A stretch of 64,000 bases of DNA from Schizochytrium sp. TIO01 (lineage: Eukaryota > Sar > Bigyra > Thraustochytrida > Thraustochytriidae). The stretch spans positions 895,501 to 959,500 of the forward strand of contig SMSO01000004.1 in NCBI GenBank assembly GCA_004764695.1. The letters run 5' to 3'. Shown piece by piece: positions 1 through 13,000 of the stretch (its first letter is position 1; each line of letters opens with the position of its first letter). Under the pieces are notes generated by a model. The model saw only the letters and a program-made list of their open reading frames with translations. It ran no database searches and was not told the origin of the DNA. A program made the translations under genes and the position numbers.

Positions 1-3000
1 GTTACAGAGTTCATCACAGCAAGACCGAGACGATCTGTGATGCTCGCTTTCACCACAGAGGCGTCAGTGGCAAGTTTTGAAGTCAAACCTCCAACACTGT
101 TCTTGCGTTCATCGTAATATCCAATTTCCTGTCGCAACAAAGCCTGGAAGAGCTCAGCACGAACGCGTGAAGTCATACGCTCACCAATGATTCCAAAAAA
201 GGTAAACTGGCCCCAATAGCAAATTCCGGTAGCAACAGCAAGACCAATGAAGCAGAAAATGTATGTGTGAGACTTCTCTGTCACAAGATCTTGAGACGGA
301 AAGTAGTACACAGTTGCAATACCGGAAAAGATGATACCAAAAGCAGGCATGATGGCGCCGTTCACAAGGGCAGAAAGAACAGCAGGAATGTAGAGTGCTT
401 TTTCCGGCTTACTATAGGCGAACAGGCGACTTGTCGAAACCTTGTAGACATCTTCCTTCTTCTTCTTCTTACCGAAACAACCTTTGGCCTCTTCCTCTTC
501 GGGTCCACTTTCAAGGTCTGCCTCATCTTCCTCTCGAGCTACTGGAAGGGAAGCTGCTGAGCGGCCCAGCCTATCCTTACCATGTGCGCTCTGAGAGCGA
601 CTCTTTTCGTGGTACATTCCGCTTCCCTCGCGATAAGGGGCCTCTTCTGGCTCACTTGAATTACTGATGTGCGACCCGAAACGCTGTTGCAACTCCTCGT
701 CTTTCTCCATCACCTTTTGGATGTCAACTTCTCCACTTCCGTCGCCATGACCGTGTTCCTGAGAGCGAGTAGCTGCTGCGACCAGAGCGGAATACATGCC
801 ATCTAACTTCAAAAGTTCAGAGTGAGAGCCTTGCTCCAGAACTCCACCAGCATTTGCACCAAGAACTACAATCTTGTCTGCGGTGCGAACAGTGGAGAGG
901 CGGTGGGCAATAACCACAGTTGTACGACGACGTTTCCGCAAGAGCTCATCAAGAGCATGTTGAACAATACGTTCGGACTCCGAGTCAAGAGCTGAGGTTG
1001 CTTCATCGAGAATTAAGGTGTTGGGATCACGAATGATGGCCCGGGCAATGGCGATACGTTGCTTCTGACCACCTGAAAGAGTAGACCCACGTTCACCGAC
1101 AAATGTGTCAAAGCCCTCAGGTAAGTCGCTGATGAAATCATAAGCGTTTGCAGCACGTGCAGCGTCTTCAATCATCTGACGTGTGACTGTGACTCCAGGT
1201 GCAGCACCTTGGGCAATATTTTGCGCCACAGAAGTAGCGAAGAGAACAGGTTCTTGACCAACCAAGCCAATCTGCGCACGAAGTGATGCCACATTGAATT
1301 CACGAATGTCCTTGCCATCAAGAAGAATTCTGCCAGCTTCCGGATCGTAGAAGCGCATCATAAGCTGAGTCACTGTACTCTTTCCGCAACCAGAACCACC
1401 AACGAGAGCAGTCGTTTTGTTTGGCTCAATGTCGAGATTCAGTCCATTAAAGATGATAACCTCTTGACGAGCAGGATAGCGAAAGGTGACATTATCAAAA
1501 CGGTAGAGACCAACAAGCTTGCTAGTCTCTACCTCTTCGCCAGGAGTACCGCTAGAGTCAATTTCAGGTTCACGATCGATCACCTGGAAAATTTTACCAG
1601 CTGCAGCACGTGCGTTCGTGAGGGATGACATGCTCGGAGCGGCCTGACCAATTGCCATAGAACCAATGATGATGGAAAAAAAACAAGCCAAAATGTCACC
1701 ACCATTAATGCAGCTTACTGTAGCATCAGCGTAATTGCAACCACAATCGCAGGCAGAACATGAGCACACATCTGCAGCCGTATTGAGTGTGAAGACATCT
1801 ACATAGTCGGCAAATTGGCAACCAATCGCAAGACCTTGATTGTATGTCAGAGGGACATTAGTCTGGCAATAGCCCTGGTAAACAGGGTCCACACGAGATG
1901 CATCATATGGATAACGTGCAGCGGCAGTATCCTGGTCATCGAAAACAATCTTGGTACCAAACCAAAAAGCGAGCGCGTAGCAGAGGAAGTAAACTCCAAA
2001 TGTGAAGCCCATTCCAAAGCCCTGTGCATAGGACTTGCGCACTCCTGCATCCTCAGCATGGCGAAGCTCATTGTTGTACCGAGCGACGGTGCGTTTTTCG
2101 ATGGAGTATGACTGGACAGCGCGAATGAGAGAAAATGCTTCCTCGGCTACTGCTCCAGCGCGGGCATAAGCTCCCAGGCCACCGCTAGTTGCCTCGGCCA
2201 TGAACTTCATCATCATAAATCCACCAAAGGCAAGAAGGGGTGACACAGCCAAAACGACAAGAGTGAGCTTCCAACTATTAACGAAGGCAATGACGTAACC
2301 AGCCAAAAACATGGCCGCAAACTGAAAGCCTGCACCAAGCTTCTCTCCAAGACCCTCCCGGATAACAACTGTATTCTCAGCAATCTTGCTCGAAAGCTCA
2401 CCAGGGTTCGAAGTATCAAACCAGCTAACCTCCTGGCGCAGAATTGAGGCCAGGTAGAGTTTACGAATGCGAAGGGTCATGCGCTCACTCATGATGGTGA
2501 AGAACGCAACCTGACCAAAACCACAGACAAAACTGCCTGCCGTGATATAGGCAAAAATTTTAGCATATTTGGCACCTGCAGCAAGGGTGTCAGTTCCATT
2601 GAAGTCATCAACTAGACCACCAAGGATGAGCGAGAACACCGGGAAAACTACGCCAGTTCCAATGCCACAAATACTTCCTGCTATTAGCAGCATTATATCC
2701 GTGGACTCTGCATATTTGAACAGTCCTGGGATAGACACTGCGGGTGCATCTGCGTCCGGCAGGTCTTCGTTCTCCTCCTTCTTCTTGCCAAAGAGTGTTG
2801 TAAAGAACCAGTTTTTATCATTCTCTGGTGCATCCGGCATTTTCTTTGGTGCCGACGGTGCAACTTTCTTTTCATTGCTCGCGCTCATGTCTAGGACAGT
2901 CTCATCCTTAGAAACGCTTTCGTTCGCAGGTTTCACGTTAGCTTCGGCCATCTTAGCATCCTTTGCATGCGCTAAGTTCTCTGCGGCTTCGGCGACCTCC

Positions 3001-3107
3001 ACGGCGTGCTCCGGTGTCACTGCCGCTTGCACAGGTGCTGGTGGGGGTACAGGCCCCACGGCAGGCACCGCCGGCACATTGCCGGCCTTGCCGTTCTCCG
3101 CAGACAT
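1..3107 (-). CDS. ABC transporter, ABCB/MDR type (partial)
   Basis: N-terminal ~1035 residues of a full-size ABCB exporter (P-glycoprotein/MDR family), which pumps lipids or hydrophobic compounds using ATP. The ATG is at 3107; the reading frame stays open to the window edge, where the second membrane domain begins, so the C-terminal half is missing. Order: ~130-residue low-complexity Ala/Pro/Lys-rich cytoplasmic tail, membrane domain 1 (about residues 140-500), then nucleotide-binding domain 1 with Walker A GGSGCGKST at residues 570-578, signature LSGGQKQR near 680, Walker B LILDEATSALD and H-loop IAHRLST. An acidic/Lys-rich linker follows, then the start of membrane domain 2. Odd: between TM5 and TM6 of domain 1 (about residues 395-465) there is an insert with eight cysteines, absent from ordinary MDR proteins. 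Family assignment is firm; substrate is unknown. Confidence 0.95.
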   Translation of the reverse strand, partial: MSAENGKAGNVPAVPAVGPVPPPAPVQAAVTPEHAVEVAEAAENLAHAKDAKMAEANVKPANESVSKDETVLDMSASNEKKVAPSAPKKMPDAPENDKNWFFTTLFGKKKEENEDLPDADAPAVSIPGLFKYAESTDIMLLIAGSICGIGTGVVFPVFSLILGGLVDDFNGTDTLAAGAKYAKIFAYITAGSFVCGFGQVAFFTIMSERMTLRIRKLYLASILRQEVSWFDTSNPGELSSKIAENTVVIREGLGEKLGAGFQFAAMFLAGYVIAFVNSWKLTLVVLAVSPLLAFGGFMMMKFMAEATSGGLGAYARAGAVAEEAFSLIRAVQSYSIEKRTVARYNNELRHAEDAGVRKSYAQGFGMGFTFGVYFLCYALAFWFGTKIVFDDQDTAAARYPYDASRVDPVYQGYCQTNVPLTYNQGLAIGCQFADYVDVFTLNTAADVCSCSACDCGCNYADATVSCINGGDILACFFSIIIGSMAIGQAAPSMSSLTNARAAAGKIFQVIDREPEIDSSGTPGEEVETSKLVGLYRFDNVTFRYPARQEVIIFNGLNLDIEPNKTTALVGGSGCGKSTVTQLMMRFYDPEAGRILLDGKDIREFNVASLRAQIGLVGQEPVLFATSVAQNIAQGAAPGVTVTRQMIEDAARAANAYDFISDLPEGFDTFVGERGSTLSGGQKQRIAIARAIIRDPNTLILDEATSALDSESERIVQHALDELLRKRRRTTVVIAHRLSTVRTADKIVVLGANAGGVLEQGSHSELLKLDGMYSALVAAATRSQEHGHGDGSGEVDIQKVMEKDEELQQRFGSHISNSSEPEEAPYREGSGMYHEKSRSQSAHGKDRLGRSAASLPVAREEDEADLESGPEEEEAKGCFGKKKKKEDVYKVSTSRLFAYSKPEKALYIPAVLSALVNGAIMPAFGIIFSGIATVYYFPSQDLVTEKSHTYIFCFIGLAVATGICYWGQFTFFGIIGERMTSRVRAELFQALLRQEIGYYDERKNSVGGLTSKLATDASVVKASITDRLGLAVMNSV

Positions 3108-4391
3108 TGTTGGGAGAGCGAGTTCTCGCAATTCTGGATTTGCTTTCAGATTTGCTTCTCCTTCATTTCTTGGCCGCCCAAGCTCAAATTCAAATATTCA
3201 AATACTCCTTTCAAACACTCATCTCAAATACTTTTTTTTTTTTTTTTTAATTATTTAATAGTTATTACTATTTAATTTTAAAAGAAAAACAGGTAAAGAA
3301 AGGGTCCAAACAGCAGAAAGACCGTTCAAAAAGTACCAGTTATTCTTTATTATTCCCAGCGATTTAAACAAGCGAGAAAATGCTTTTACTTTGTCTCTTT
3401 TTTCTTTTTCTTTTTTTTCAAAATTAAAAACAACAAAAAACAACAAAAAATATTACAATTCCATGATCATGATCACATAATCATGGAATAGTAATGATAA
3501 TGATAGTAAACAACTCCAGATCCTCCTCACGGACGATGAGGACAAAGAGTGAAGCAGATGATACCCTATTTATTTACTCCTGCACCCTTGAGGTTTCGAG
3601 TTGATTTTTTAATATGTTCTTTACCCTAAAATAACACCATTACTATTCTCATTACAAAACAAAGCTGCCTTGAAGTAACAGTACTTAGGTGCCTATAAAC
3701 GTCTCTGTTTTTTTAGAGCACAGACAAAGTGCGTTGGGAAAAACGACCCCCAGAGGCTATGTTATGGTGTTTGTTAGAGCTCTAGTCACGGCTCTGCGAG
3801 TCCATCGTTTCGAGTCAACCGGTCTATTGTCGATTCTGGGCGCTTTTAAAGCGCCAAAGCGCCAAAGCGCTGCATTCCAGAGCTGCTACTGCCAGTGCCG
3901 AGTCCCATTAAACAGCAGTATCCAATCTTTATTATTTTGGCATTTTCCATCGAACTTGATTGCAAAAGCTTGAAGTTGGTATCTGAATGCACTACCAAGC
4001 TGTTTCTTTCTTTAACTTTTGGTATTATCTGGTTTTATCACGCTACCTCGATTAGAGGGATGCCTAGCTTGAAGCTTGGCACTCCAAAAGAACAGCAAAG
4101 CCGCTCTCTTTCCAGAGAACCAATACTGGGTGCTCAATTTAACCTGCTTTCCTCGATTGGTGTTACGACTTTGTGACTTCCCTTCCCTTCATATGCACCT
4201 CCTGTGTTTCTGTTTTAATATTCTTAAACAATTCTCTTATCAAGTTAGGCTTTTTTTATTTTTTTATTTTTTAAATTAAAGTTTTTCAATAAATTCAATT
4301 TTAAGTTTAAAAAATGAAAATAAATAGAAATAACAAAATCGCCAAAATGCCATCATGAACTCCAAGGTCTTCACCTGCTGATGCTTCAAGG
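3108..4391. other. Gene-free stretch upstream of the ABC transporter
   Basis: No supported gene. It holds a 17-base T run (3232-3248) that passes into A-rich sequence, a strong hairpin at 3452-3495, and a second T-rich to A-rich tract at about 4251-4334. Short open frames of 60-95 codons have no recognisable protein character. It presumably contains the promoter of the ABC transporter, but I cannot place a core element. Confidence 0.6.
3452..3495. repeat. Long hairpin (inverted repeat)
   Basis: Arms 3452-3467 and 3480-3495 pair at 15 of 16 positions (one A-A mismatch) around a 12-base loop. The inner ten bases, ATTCCATGAT against ATCATGGAAT, pair perfectly. It lies about 350 bases upstream of the ABC transporter start. 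It could be a protein-binding palindrome, an RNA hairpin, or chance in AT-rich DNA. Confidence 0.7.
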
Positions 4392-6320
<1,929 letters not shown>

Positions 6321-6876
6321 GGATAAGGGGGTAGTATGGTTCAGTTTTTACTTAAAAGTTCGTGGTTTGTTCTGAGGTTCTTTAATTGTTTTAGAGAATG
6401 GAGATAGGCCTGCAGGAAATAGCTCAAAAAAAAAAGAGTCACATGGTATTTTATATATATTTTATTTTTTTTTATTTAAAAAAAAAATTAAGCATTGGGT
6501 TTTAATTATCTAATTTGGTTTGATTTGATGTTTTGGAGTGGATCGGTGGGATTGGATGGGATTGGATGTGATTGTATCTAAAAGTGCTCCTCGCCGGCCT
6601 GAAGAGAGAGGTTGGTTAAGCGAATGAAAGGGTTTGGAAGACGAAGCGTGGCGATATTGCTGGCAAGGTGGCCAGCAGCAGGGGATTGAAATTTGCGAGC
6701 TAGTCTAGGCACTGCGAAGAATTTTGTTTTGACCACGGCCCGATGCCTTGAGGAGACAGCGAGCTCGCAATGAAATAAGAGTGAAATCGGGAATCGCAGT
6801 GGCGTATAATGATCTGGTGTGAGTGAACTTTAAACTATGGATCAAAGATGCTCAAGTTCGCGAACCCTCCTTATTG

Positions 6877-6898
6877 TTCAAGTTGGTATCAACTTGAA
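6877..6898. repeat. Perfect 9-bp hairpin
   Basis: TTCAAGTTG (6877-6885) and CAACTTGAA (6890-6898) flank the four-base loop GTAT. No gene is nearby. Confidence 0.7.
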
Positions 6899-8287
6899 AA
6901 CAATATGGTCTTTGAGTAGCACTGCTGCCGTAATTCAATCTCGCAGGTATGTCGCGATTGAAACTTTTCGCTGCTTCTATAAAATAACAAATTTAGACCT
7001 TATCCTATCGACCAACCTGCAAATTATGTATTGACATGGTCAGCAACAATCTTGCATTTCACCGGAAAATGCTCAAGTTCTCCAGTAAAATTGAGTGTTG
7101 TAGAGCATGCTTACAAACTGCATTCTTGAAACGACGGAGGCACTTACTTGGAGATCTGCATCATTCAGACAAGGGTCGGTCGACTCGCAGTTTGCACATC
7201 AGCCACATCATAACCAGCGCTGTCCCAAGTTTCGATTCAACTGTGCAGACTCGAACGCGCGTACGAACACGGAATGCTTCACGACAGCGCTTGTAGTGCC
7301 CCACCGCAAGTGGTTTAGCAAATAACAGAGATGAAGTTCCACTCCAGGCTGCCTTATTCATCTGCGACAAGATCTTACTCGACATCTCGCAAATAACCCG
7401 CATGCTTCCCTGAAGATTCTGCAGACAGAGGCTTTGATTTAGAAGTAGCAGGCAATGAATTATACATTCTTTACTGTTACTACTATTGCATTAAGAGAGG
7501 CACCAAAGCAAGTTGTAGTCGATCAAATCGTCATCATTTTGCACATTGCCACGCCCGCTTCCGACTTAGGCTTTGAAGACGTCGTTATCGACGAAAAGGA
7601 TGAGAATCGGAGCCTATCACGAACATCGATCATTCGTAGGACGCAATCAAGGCTCAATGTCCGAGTCATGGCATGCATGCCATTCTTCAAGAATTGAAAC
7701 AGCGACGTTTTTCGATCGAAGACTTTGGTAGAGCGGGTTTTAATCATCTCTGACCTTTCGTTTCTCTGAGTGGTATTGCGCATACCTACCTACAAGACCT
7801 TCCCAGGAATGGGTAGATGATAGATAAATCTCATCGTTGGCAGTCAGCAGAAGTGAGCCTCGCTCACGACAAGACTAACTTCACCCAGTCGCAAATTTGC
7901 TTCATCGATATCTCAGATGCAACTGAAAGCACCTGGTTTGCGGCGAAGAAGGTTGTGCGATCGCTCCTTGAGTGGTCTGGTTTTCAAGCCTGGGCAATAC
8001 TTTTGATTCAAGTTCTTTCTTTTTATACATAGGCCTGGTATAATATAATATATTTATTATATATATATGTATGTATTTTTATTTTTTATTTTTTTTAGAC
8101 ATGGTTTGTTTTTAAAGCTTCAAAGTTAAACGTAAGATGCAAAAATGAATAAAATAATAGTTGAAAATATAAGGAGCTTTCTCTTTCCGTTCTACCTGAT
8201 ATGGTGATGGGAAGTAAGAATGGTCACTCTCACCAGTCTGAGTGGATAGATTATATAAAACATTTCTCTTTTAGACTGTTTTTTGTT

Positions 8288-8311
8288 TTTTGTTTTAATG
8301 TTAAAACAAAA
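8288..8311. repeat. Perfect 11-bp AT-rich inverted repeat
   Basis: TTTTGTTTTAA (8288-8298) and its exact reverse complement (8301-8311) are separated by only two bases. It is the most symmetric of the T-rich to A-rich tracts found in the gene-free stretches. Confidence 0.7.
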
Positions 8312-8390
8312 TAAAAATTGGGTGAAAACTCAAGTCAAAAGCTTTTAGTACCTCTGCATCAACTTCCTTATTTCTTCTCATTTCTTGAAC

Positions 8391-8891
8391 ATGAAGAAGC
8401 AGACCGATGATGAAATGAGCTGTCGCTCAGCAGTCATTGATTCTGTTAACCAGACCAAACTGTAAGAGGAGGAGAACTGCAGGGCAAAGTTACAACGTGT
8501 GTTGTCTTCTGTTCCACAAATTTCAAGCTTCGATCCCAAGGAAGTGCTTAGCCACAATTAAAGTTAGTGAACACCACGCAACCTAGGTGCACCTATGATT
8601 TGACGCATGCACGAGGACATCGCTGACGCGAAGGACCTGCAAGTGAAGCGAGGAAGCTCTCGAACTGTGTACGATCTGAACAATGAATGCTGTGAGATGG
8701 TGAAGAACTTGAAGTACAGCTTACAGCCTTGGGGAGCTAATGAAGTCAGTGATTATCGGGATTTGGGAACTTCGTGTGACACGCTTGAGTTGCCACCTCA
8801 GGGTCTTCTTGAAGTTCTTGGCGAGCTTGAGCGTGTAATTAAGATTCTAAAGAATCACATATTACCCATTATTGAGCACGTGTTACAATGA
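8391..8891 (+). pseudogene. Possible spliced or decayed small gene
   Basis: One reading frame from the ATG at 8391 to the stop at 8889-8891 keeps a protein-like composition but is broken by several stops between 8462 and 8600. The second part (about 8607-8888, ending in HILPIIEHVLQ) is open and helix-like. A good donor-like GTAAGA starts at 8462; a splice to an AG at 8655-8656 would keep frame and give a protein of about 100 residues. Alternatively it is a decayed copy of a gene or simply chance. No family is recognised. Confidence 0.2.
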
Positions 8892-10023
8892 AATTGAATG
8901 AAGCTGGAAACCCCTGAGGCATCTACTATGATCGCGTGCCAACCCAATACAGGTGAGAGCCCCGGCGGCTGAGCCATGGAACATGCCATGAGGTGCAGCA
9001 TAGATAAGGGTCGTCTTCGTGAAGTGTCGCACGCACTGGTTCTTATAGGCCAGACTCGGTTTTCAAGGCACGTTCGCAGGAACTTTCTCACCTCAAAGCA
9101 GTGCATCTTTTGTGGGACACATACTATAATCCCCGTCAAGCTTATTATTATCAATGAACTCGAAGTCGAACCTCAAGACATGAGTTCGCACAAAATCTAT
9201 GCTGTTGAAACCTGCAACCTCAAATGAAGAGCTCTATGACTTAGGACAGTCGTACATACCAACTTAAAGTCAGACACATCTCCAAAGGAACTTGCCTTGG
9301 CACCGGATGCGGTAAGTAGGGTACGTATTTCCGACGCAAGAGTCTTGACTCGTGCATGTCATTTCACTCGGTGCAGGCTAGCTTGTGGCCAAGGAGTTGA
9401 AGGAGCGAAAGAGTATTTGGGCAGCAGCAGACTAGAAAGTGATTACTTGTACTATCCAGGTACCCACTGGTTGTTTAACGCCCCCTCAAAACGCAGGATC
9501 AAATACTACTAAGCAGAATGCACATGTGTACAATATGTGTAGGGATGGTCTTTGGAATATACCTGCTGCAAACTTTATGCTCTTGACGTCGGGAATCAAA
9601 CTCGACGCATACCCAACCATTTCTATACCACACGGTGTAACTGCTTCAAGAGCACGAGCAACAACTGTGTCAGGATATAGAAATGAAGGGTTCTCACGGG
9701 TACCTATTTTAGACAGGAGAATGTGCCAAAAAGAAAGAAATGCACCTGTATCCAGTCTTACTACTCTGATCAATACTTCTACTCAAAAGTAAAAGCTGAC
9801 TTTTTCAGTAAGTTGGCCCTGGCTATCAAAATTGTGAGAAATATATTGAAATCATTTGCTTATCAAATTTTCTGCGGTTACTATTTAAACTATAGCAAAT
9901 TGAGCGTAATCTTCTAGTTTTGGCACAGAAATGTTAAACCATCACCACCCATGCGTGCCAGGGCTGAAGGGTGCACAATTGCGGAGACATCTTAAGACAA
10001 CAAACGAAGCAAGACACAAATAA
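8892..10023. other. Gene-free stretch downstream of the TRP-like channel
   Basis: No supported gene. Open frames of 64-117 codons overlap on opposite strands at 9439-9792 and 9486-9773; neither has a recognisable domain. The last ~100 bases are probably the 3' untranslated region of the minus-strand channel gene. Confidence 0.5.
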
Positions 10024-13000
10024 TTAGGAGTGTTGCGAATGGTATGGGTGAAACATAACACGCTGCCGGGGGCTTCTCGAACGCCGTGGAAGAGGCAGAT
10101 CCCGAGAAGTTGACGCCGATTTCATCAAACCATCTGCCGGCCCTACTTCATGAGGAGGAAAGGGCATACTTGATGAAGATCTCGCAAGCCCATGCACCAG
10201 AGGTTGAGATTGAGAACGCGCACGTAAAAGCATAATCTCCCGCTCCAGACGACGGTTATTCAGAATAAGTTCTTTCACTGACAGCGTCAGCTGCTCAATA
10301 TCCTTTCTAAGGCTTTTCTCTTGCTCTTGTTCAGACTGGTGTGTGAAGATATCAAGTGAACTACGTGGCGCTTGAAATGAAGTTATCAGCTGAAGCTCTG
10401 ATTTTTCGTTCAAAGCCGCACCAAACTCTTTCTGTACCGGCTCGTAATAACCGCCAGAGCTTGAACGGCGTACACCTGAGCGCTTCTGTACCTTTGGCCA
10501 CGTAAATGTCTCCTTTCTCCCTCGAAATCGCAAGTATAGTCCAAAAAGCTTCGAGCGTATCCAGTGGAGCTTGGTGGCAAAATGATAACGTACACTCGCA
10601 AGCTCCTCAATGTAGGTACGTGGAAGCTCAACTTCAACAGTCTGATCAGCCATCTCTCGAACATACTGGTTTGACTCACCGGGAGGTAAATAACGACCTT
10701 CGCGCTCCGCAATCTGTGCTGCAGTGCGTGAAAAGAGAATCGAATTCAGTGCAAGCTCGTAGTGTTCATAAAAGAGCACTAGACGAGCCTTTTGCATCAT
10801 CCAAGCGGCCTGGGAATTCTGATTGATCTCTTCGTACGTATTGGTCATCACTGCAACTAGTAAATTAACCACTACGAGGCTTACCAACACCATGTACACT
10901 GAAAGCACAAGGAATGCAAACCATTTCCGCCAAAAAATTTGATCCTCATTCAGGGTAGTCACATCCAAGTTGAAAATAAACATGAACAAATTGATCCATG
11001 CCATACCCACAGAACCATACTCGTGCCCATCCTCCTCATCCTTGAACAGAATAGCCATTGATAGCGAAAACCCAGTAATCAGAGTAAACAAAACCATAAA
11101 ATAGACTGTGTTGCGTGAAATCATCTTGCGAATTGTCGCCATTGGTACACCAATAGACTCAAAGCCTTCGCCATAACCTAAACCGCGATAGAACATATGC
11201 GGCAAAATAACAGCACATAACACATCAGCCGTAATGAGCTCTGCGTCTGGCCCACTTCTCCCTTCTGTTGACTGATATGGGATGGCTCGCAACACCTGCG
11301 AAATGAACACAGACACATGGGGCAGAATGTAAAATGCTTCGTTCCGGAGTTTGCAGTGCAAGATTGCTCTCCAGCGTGGCAAGTCACTTCCCAACACCTC
11401 CGCGAGTTGGGCTTGAACAATGTGAATGTAGATGTAGCGCATGTTGAGCACGAAAAGTGCCAGATGGGCTACAATGTTCGACGCAGCCAGCACATTGTGT
11501 GCAGATGGATTGGTCCAAACTATTCCAAGCGAATGGTAAGGGAAAACACGATAGGTCGTGAACACAGAGTAAGCAATGAGGCTCGTGAAGATCACATGAA
11601 TTATAAACTCAAAAAAAACAACCTCACGCGTGAACAAAGTCCAGCGCGCATTCAACACAAATTGTACAACACGATGCGAAATTAGATCAGCGTTGTTCGA
11701 AAACACCATCTCTTTTAACGCAAAACTACTGTGCGGAATACTTCCTAGTAAAGAAATATTGTAAGAGTAGACCCGTGCATTATTTTCCCAATGAAGGAAA
11801 TTACGTTGCTGGTCCAGCACTTTAAGAGCCAATGAAGGTCTTTCAATTACGATGACGTTGAAAAATGCCTCATAAAACGACGAGGATCGAGAGGAAATCA
11901 CATCTGTAAGGGTTTCTCCACTTTGCATCCGCTCCACGTTCTGTGGATTGGTGTATCGACCCGTCAGGAACGCGCGTTTGAGAACAAGCCACTTGTCGCG
12001 TGCGCTCTGTTGGATCATACGTTTACGCAGTTTCGCAGCCAGATCAGGTGATTCAGGGCTTGAAGAATCAGATCCTATCGAAGATTTTGATGATATTGAT
12101 CCATATGTTGTTCCGCGCCCGCTCTCTGCGCTTCCATAAATAGAAGAAGCCCCATCTTGTTCTTGATCGCTATCTTCTGCACGACTAGCATTGCTCTGAG
12201 ACCGAAATCGCCGTCGCGAAAGCTCGAGGAGATAAAGGGCGACACGGTGCTCCTCATCGCTTGTGGCTCGTGATGCGGCTTCTTCAAGCGGAAGACGACC
12301 TTCGTTATTGCTGACGTCCAAACGAGCACCCTTGCTCACAAGATATTTGGCTACTTCCACGGACGTAGCCAGATGCAACGCAGTATTTCCAGAAAAATTT
12401 TGAAAACACACGTTCGCACCAGCACGAATGAGTGCCTTCACGACACGTTTGTTGTCAGCTGCAGTGGCCCATTGCAAAGGAGTAGAACCATTATATGTTG
12501 TCCGGGCATCAACCTCTGCACCGGCATCTAAAAGATAGCGTATGATGTCCAAGTTGTCATTGTGCGTAGCTGTATGCAAGGGAGTTTGGCCATTCAAGCC
12601 CCGAATATCCACATCTACGCCGTGCTCGACTAACAATCTGCAAACCTCAACAGCACTTGCAATGTGCAATGCGCTGAGACCGTAGGATGCCGTATCTTTC
12701 ATCGGATTGAGCTGCGACGCGGATTCTGGAGAAAGTAACTCTAAGCTCTTACGGACTTGCTTAGCATCTCCTGACCGACTAGCACTCATGAGCTTGTAAA
12801 ACGCTGCTTCCGAACCCTCCACAAGGCTTCCTAATCTCACGAGAAGCCGATCTTCACGTGTATCGTACCCGCTTAAACTCCGACTCAAACGCATAGGTTT
12901 TGCATCACCGCCATTTTTCATCCGATGTTCCGAGTCTGATTCTGCCTCTGTGTCATCAGATTCATCTGTGCCTGAGGCAGCCTGAACATCACCGCCGTGC

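Larger units (their letters stand above)
6321..8390. other. Gene-free AT-rich stretch
   Basis: No supported gene. Contains T-rich to A-rich tracts at 6446-6491 and 8041-8170, a perfect 9-bp hairpin at 6877-6898, and a perfect 11-bp inverted repeat at 8288-8311. Short open frames (60-86 codons) occur on both strands around 6837-7783, overlap each other, and match no family I recognise. Confidence 0.5.

Noticed and set aside
2569-3258. 229-codon plus-strand frame
   Set aside because: Antisense shadow of the ABC transporter's Ala/Lys-rich N-terminus.
3781-3830. Possible tRNA (TTTCGAGTC-like B box)
   Set aside because: No matching A box, acceptor stem or anticodon arm could be folded around it; no tRNA was found elsewhere.
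9439-9792. Overlapping frames on opposite strands (117 and 95 codons)
   Set aside because: Both look weakly protein-like but neither has a domain, good start context or neighbour support.
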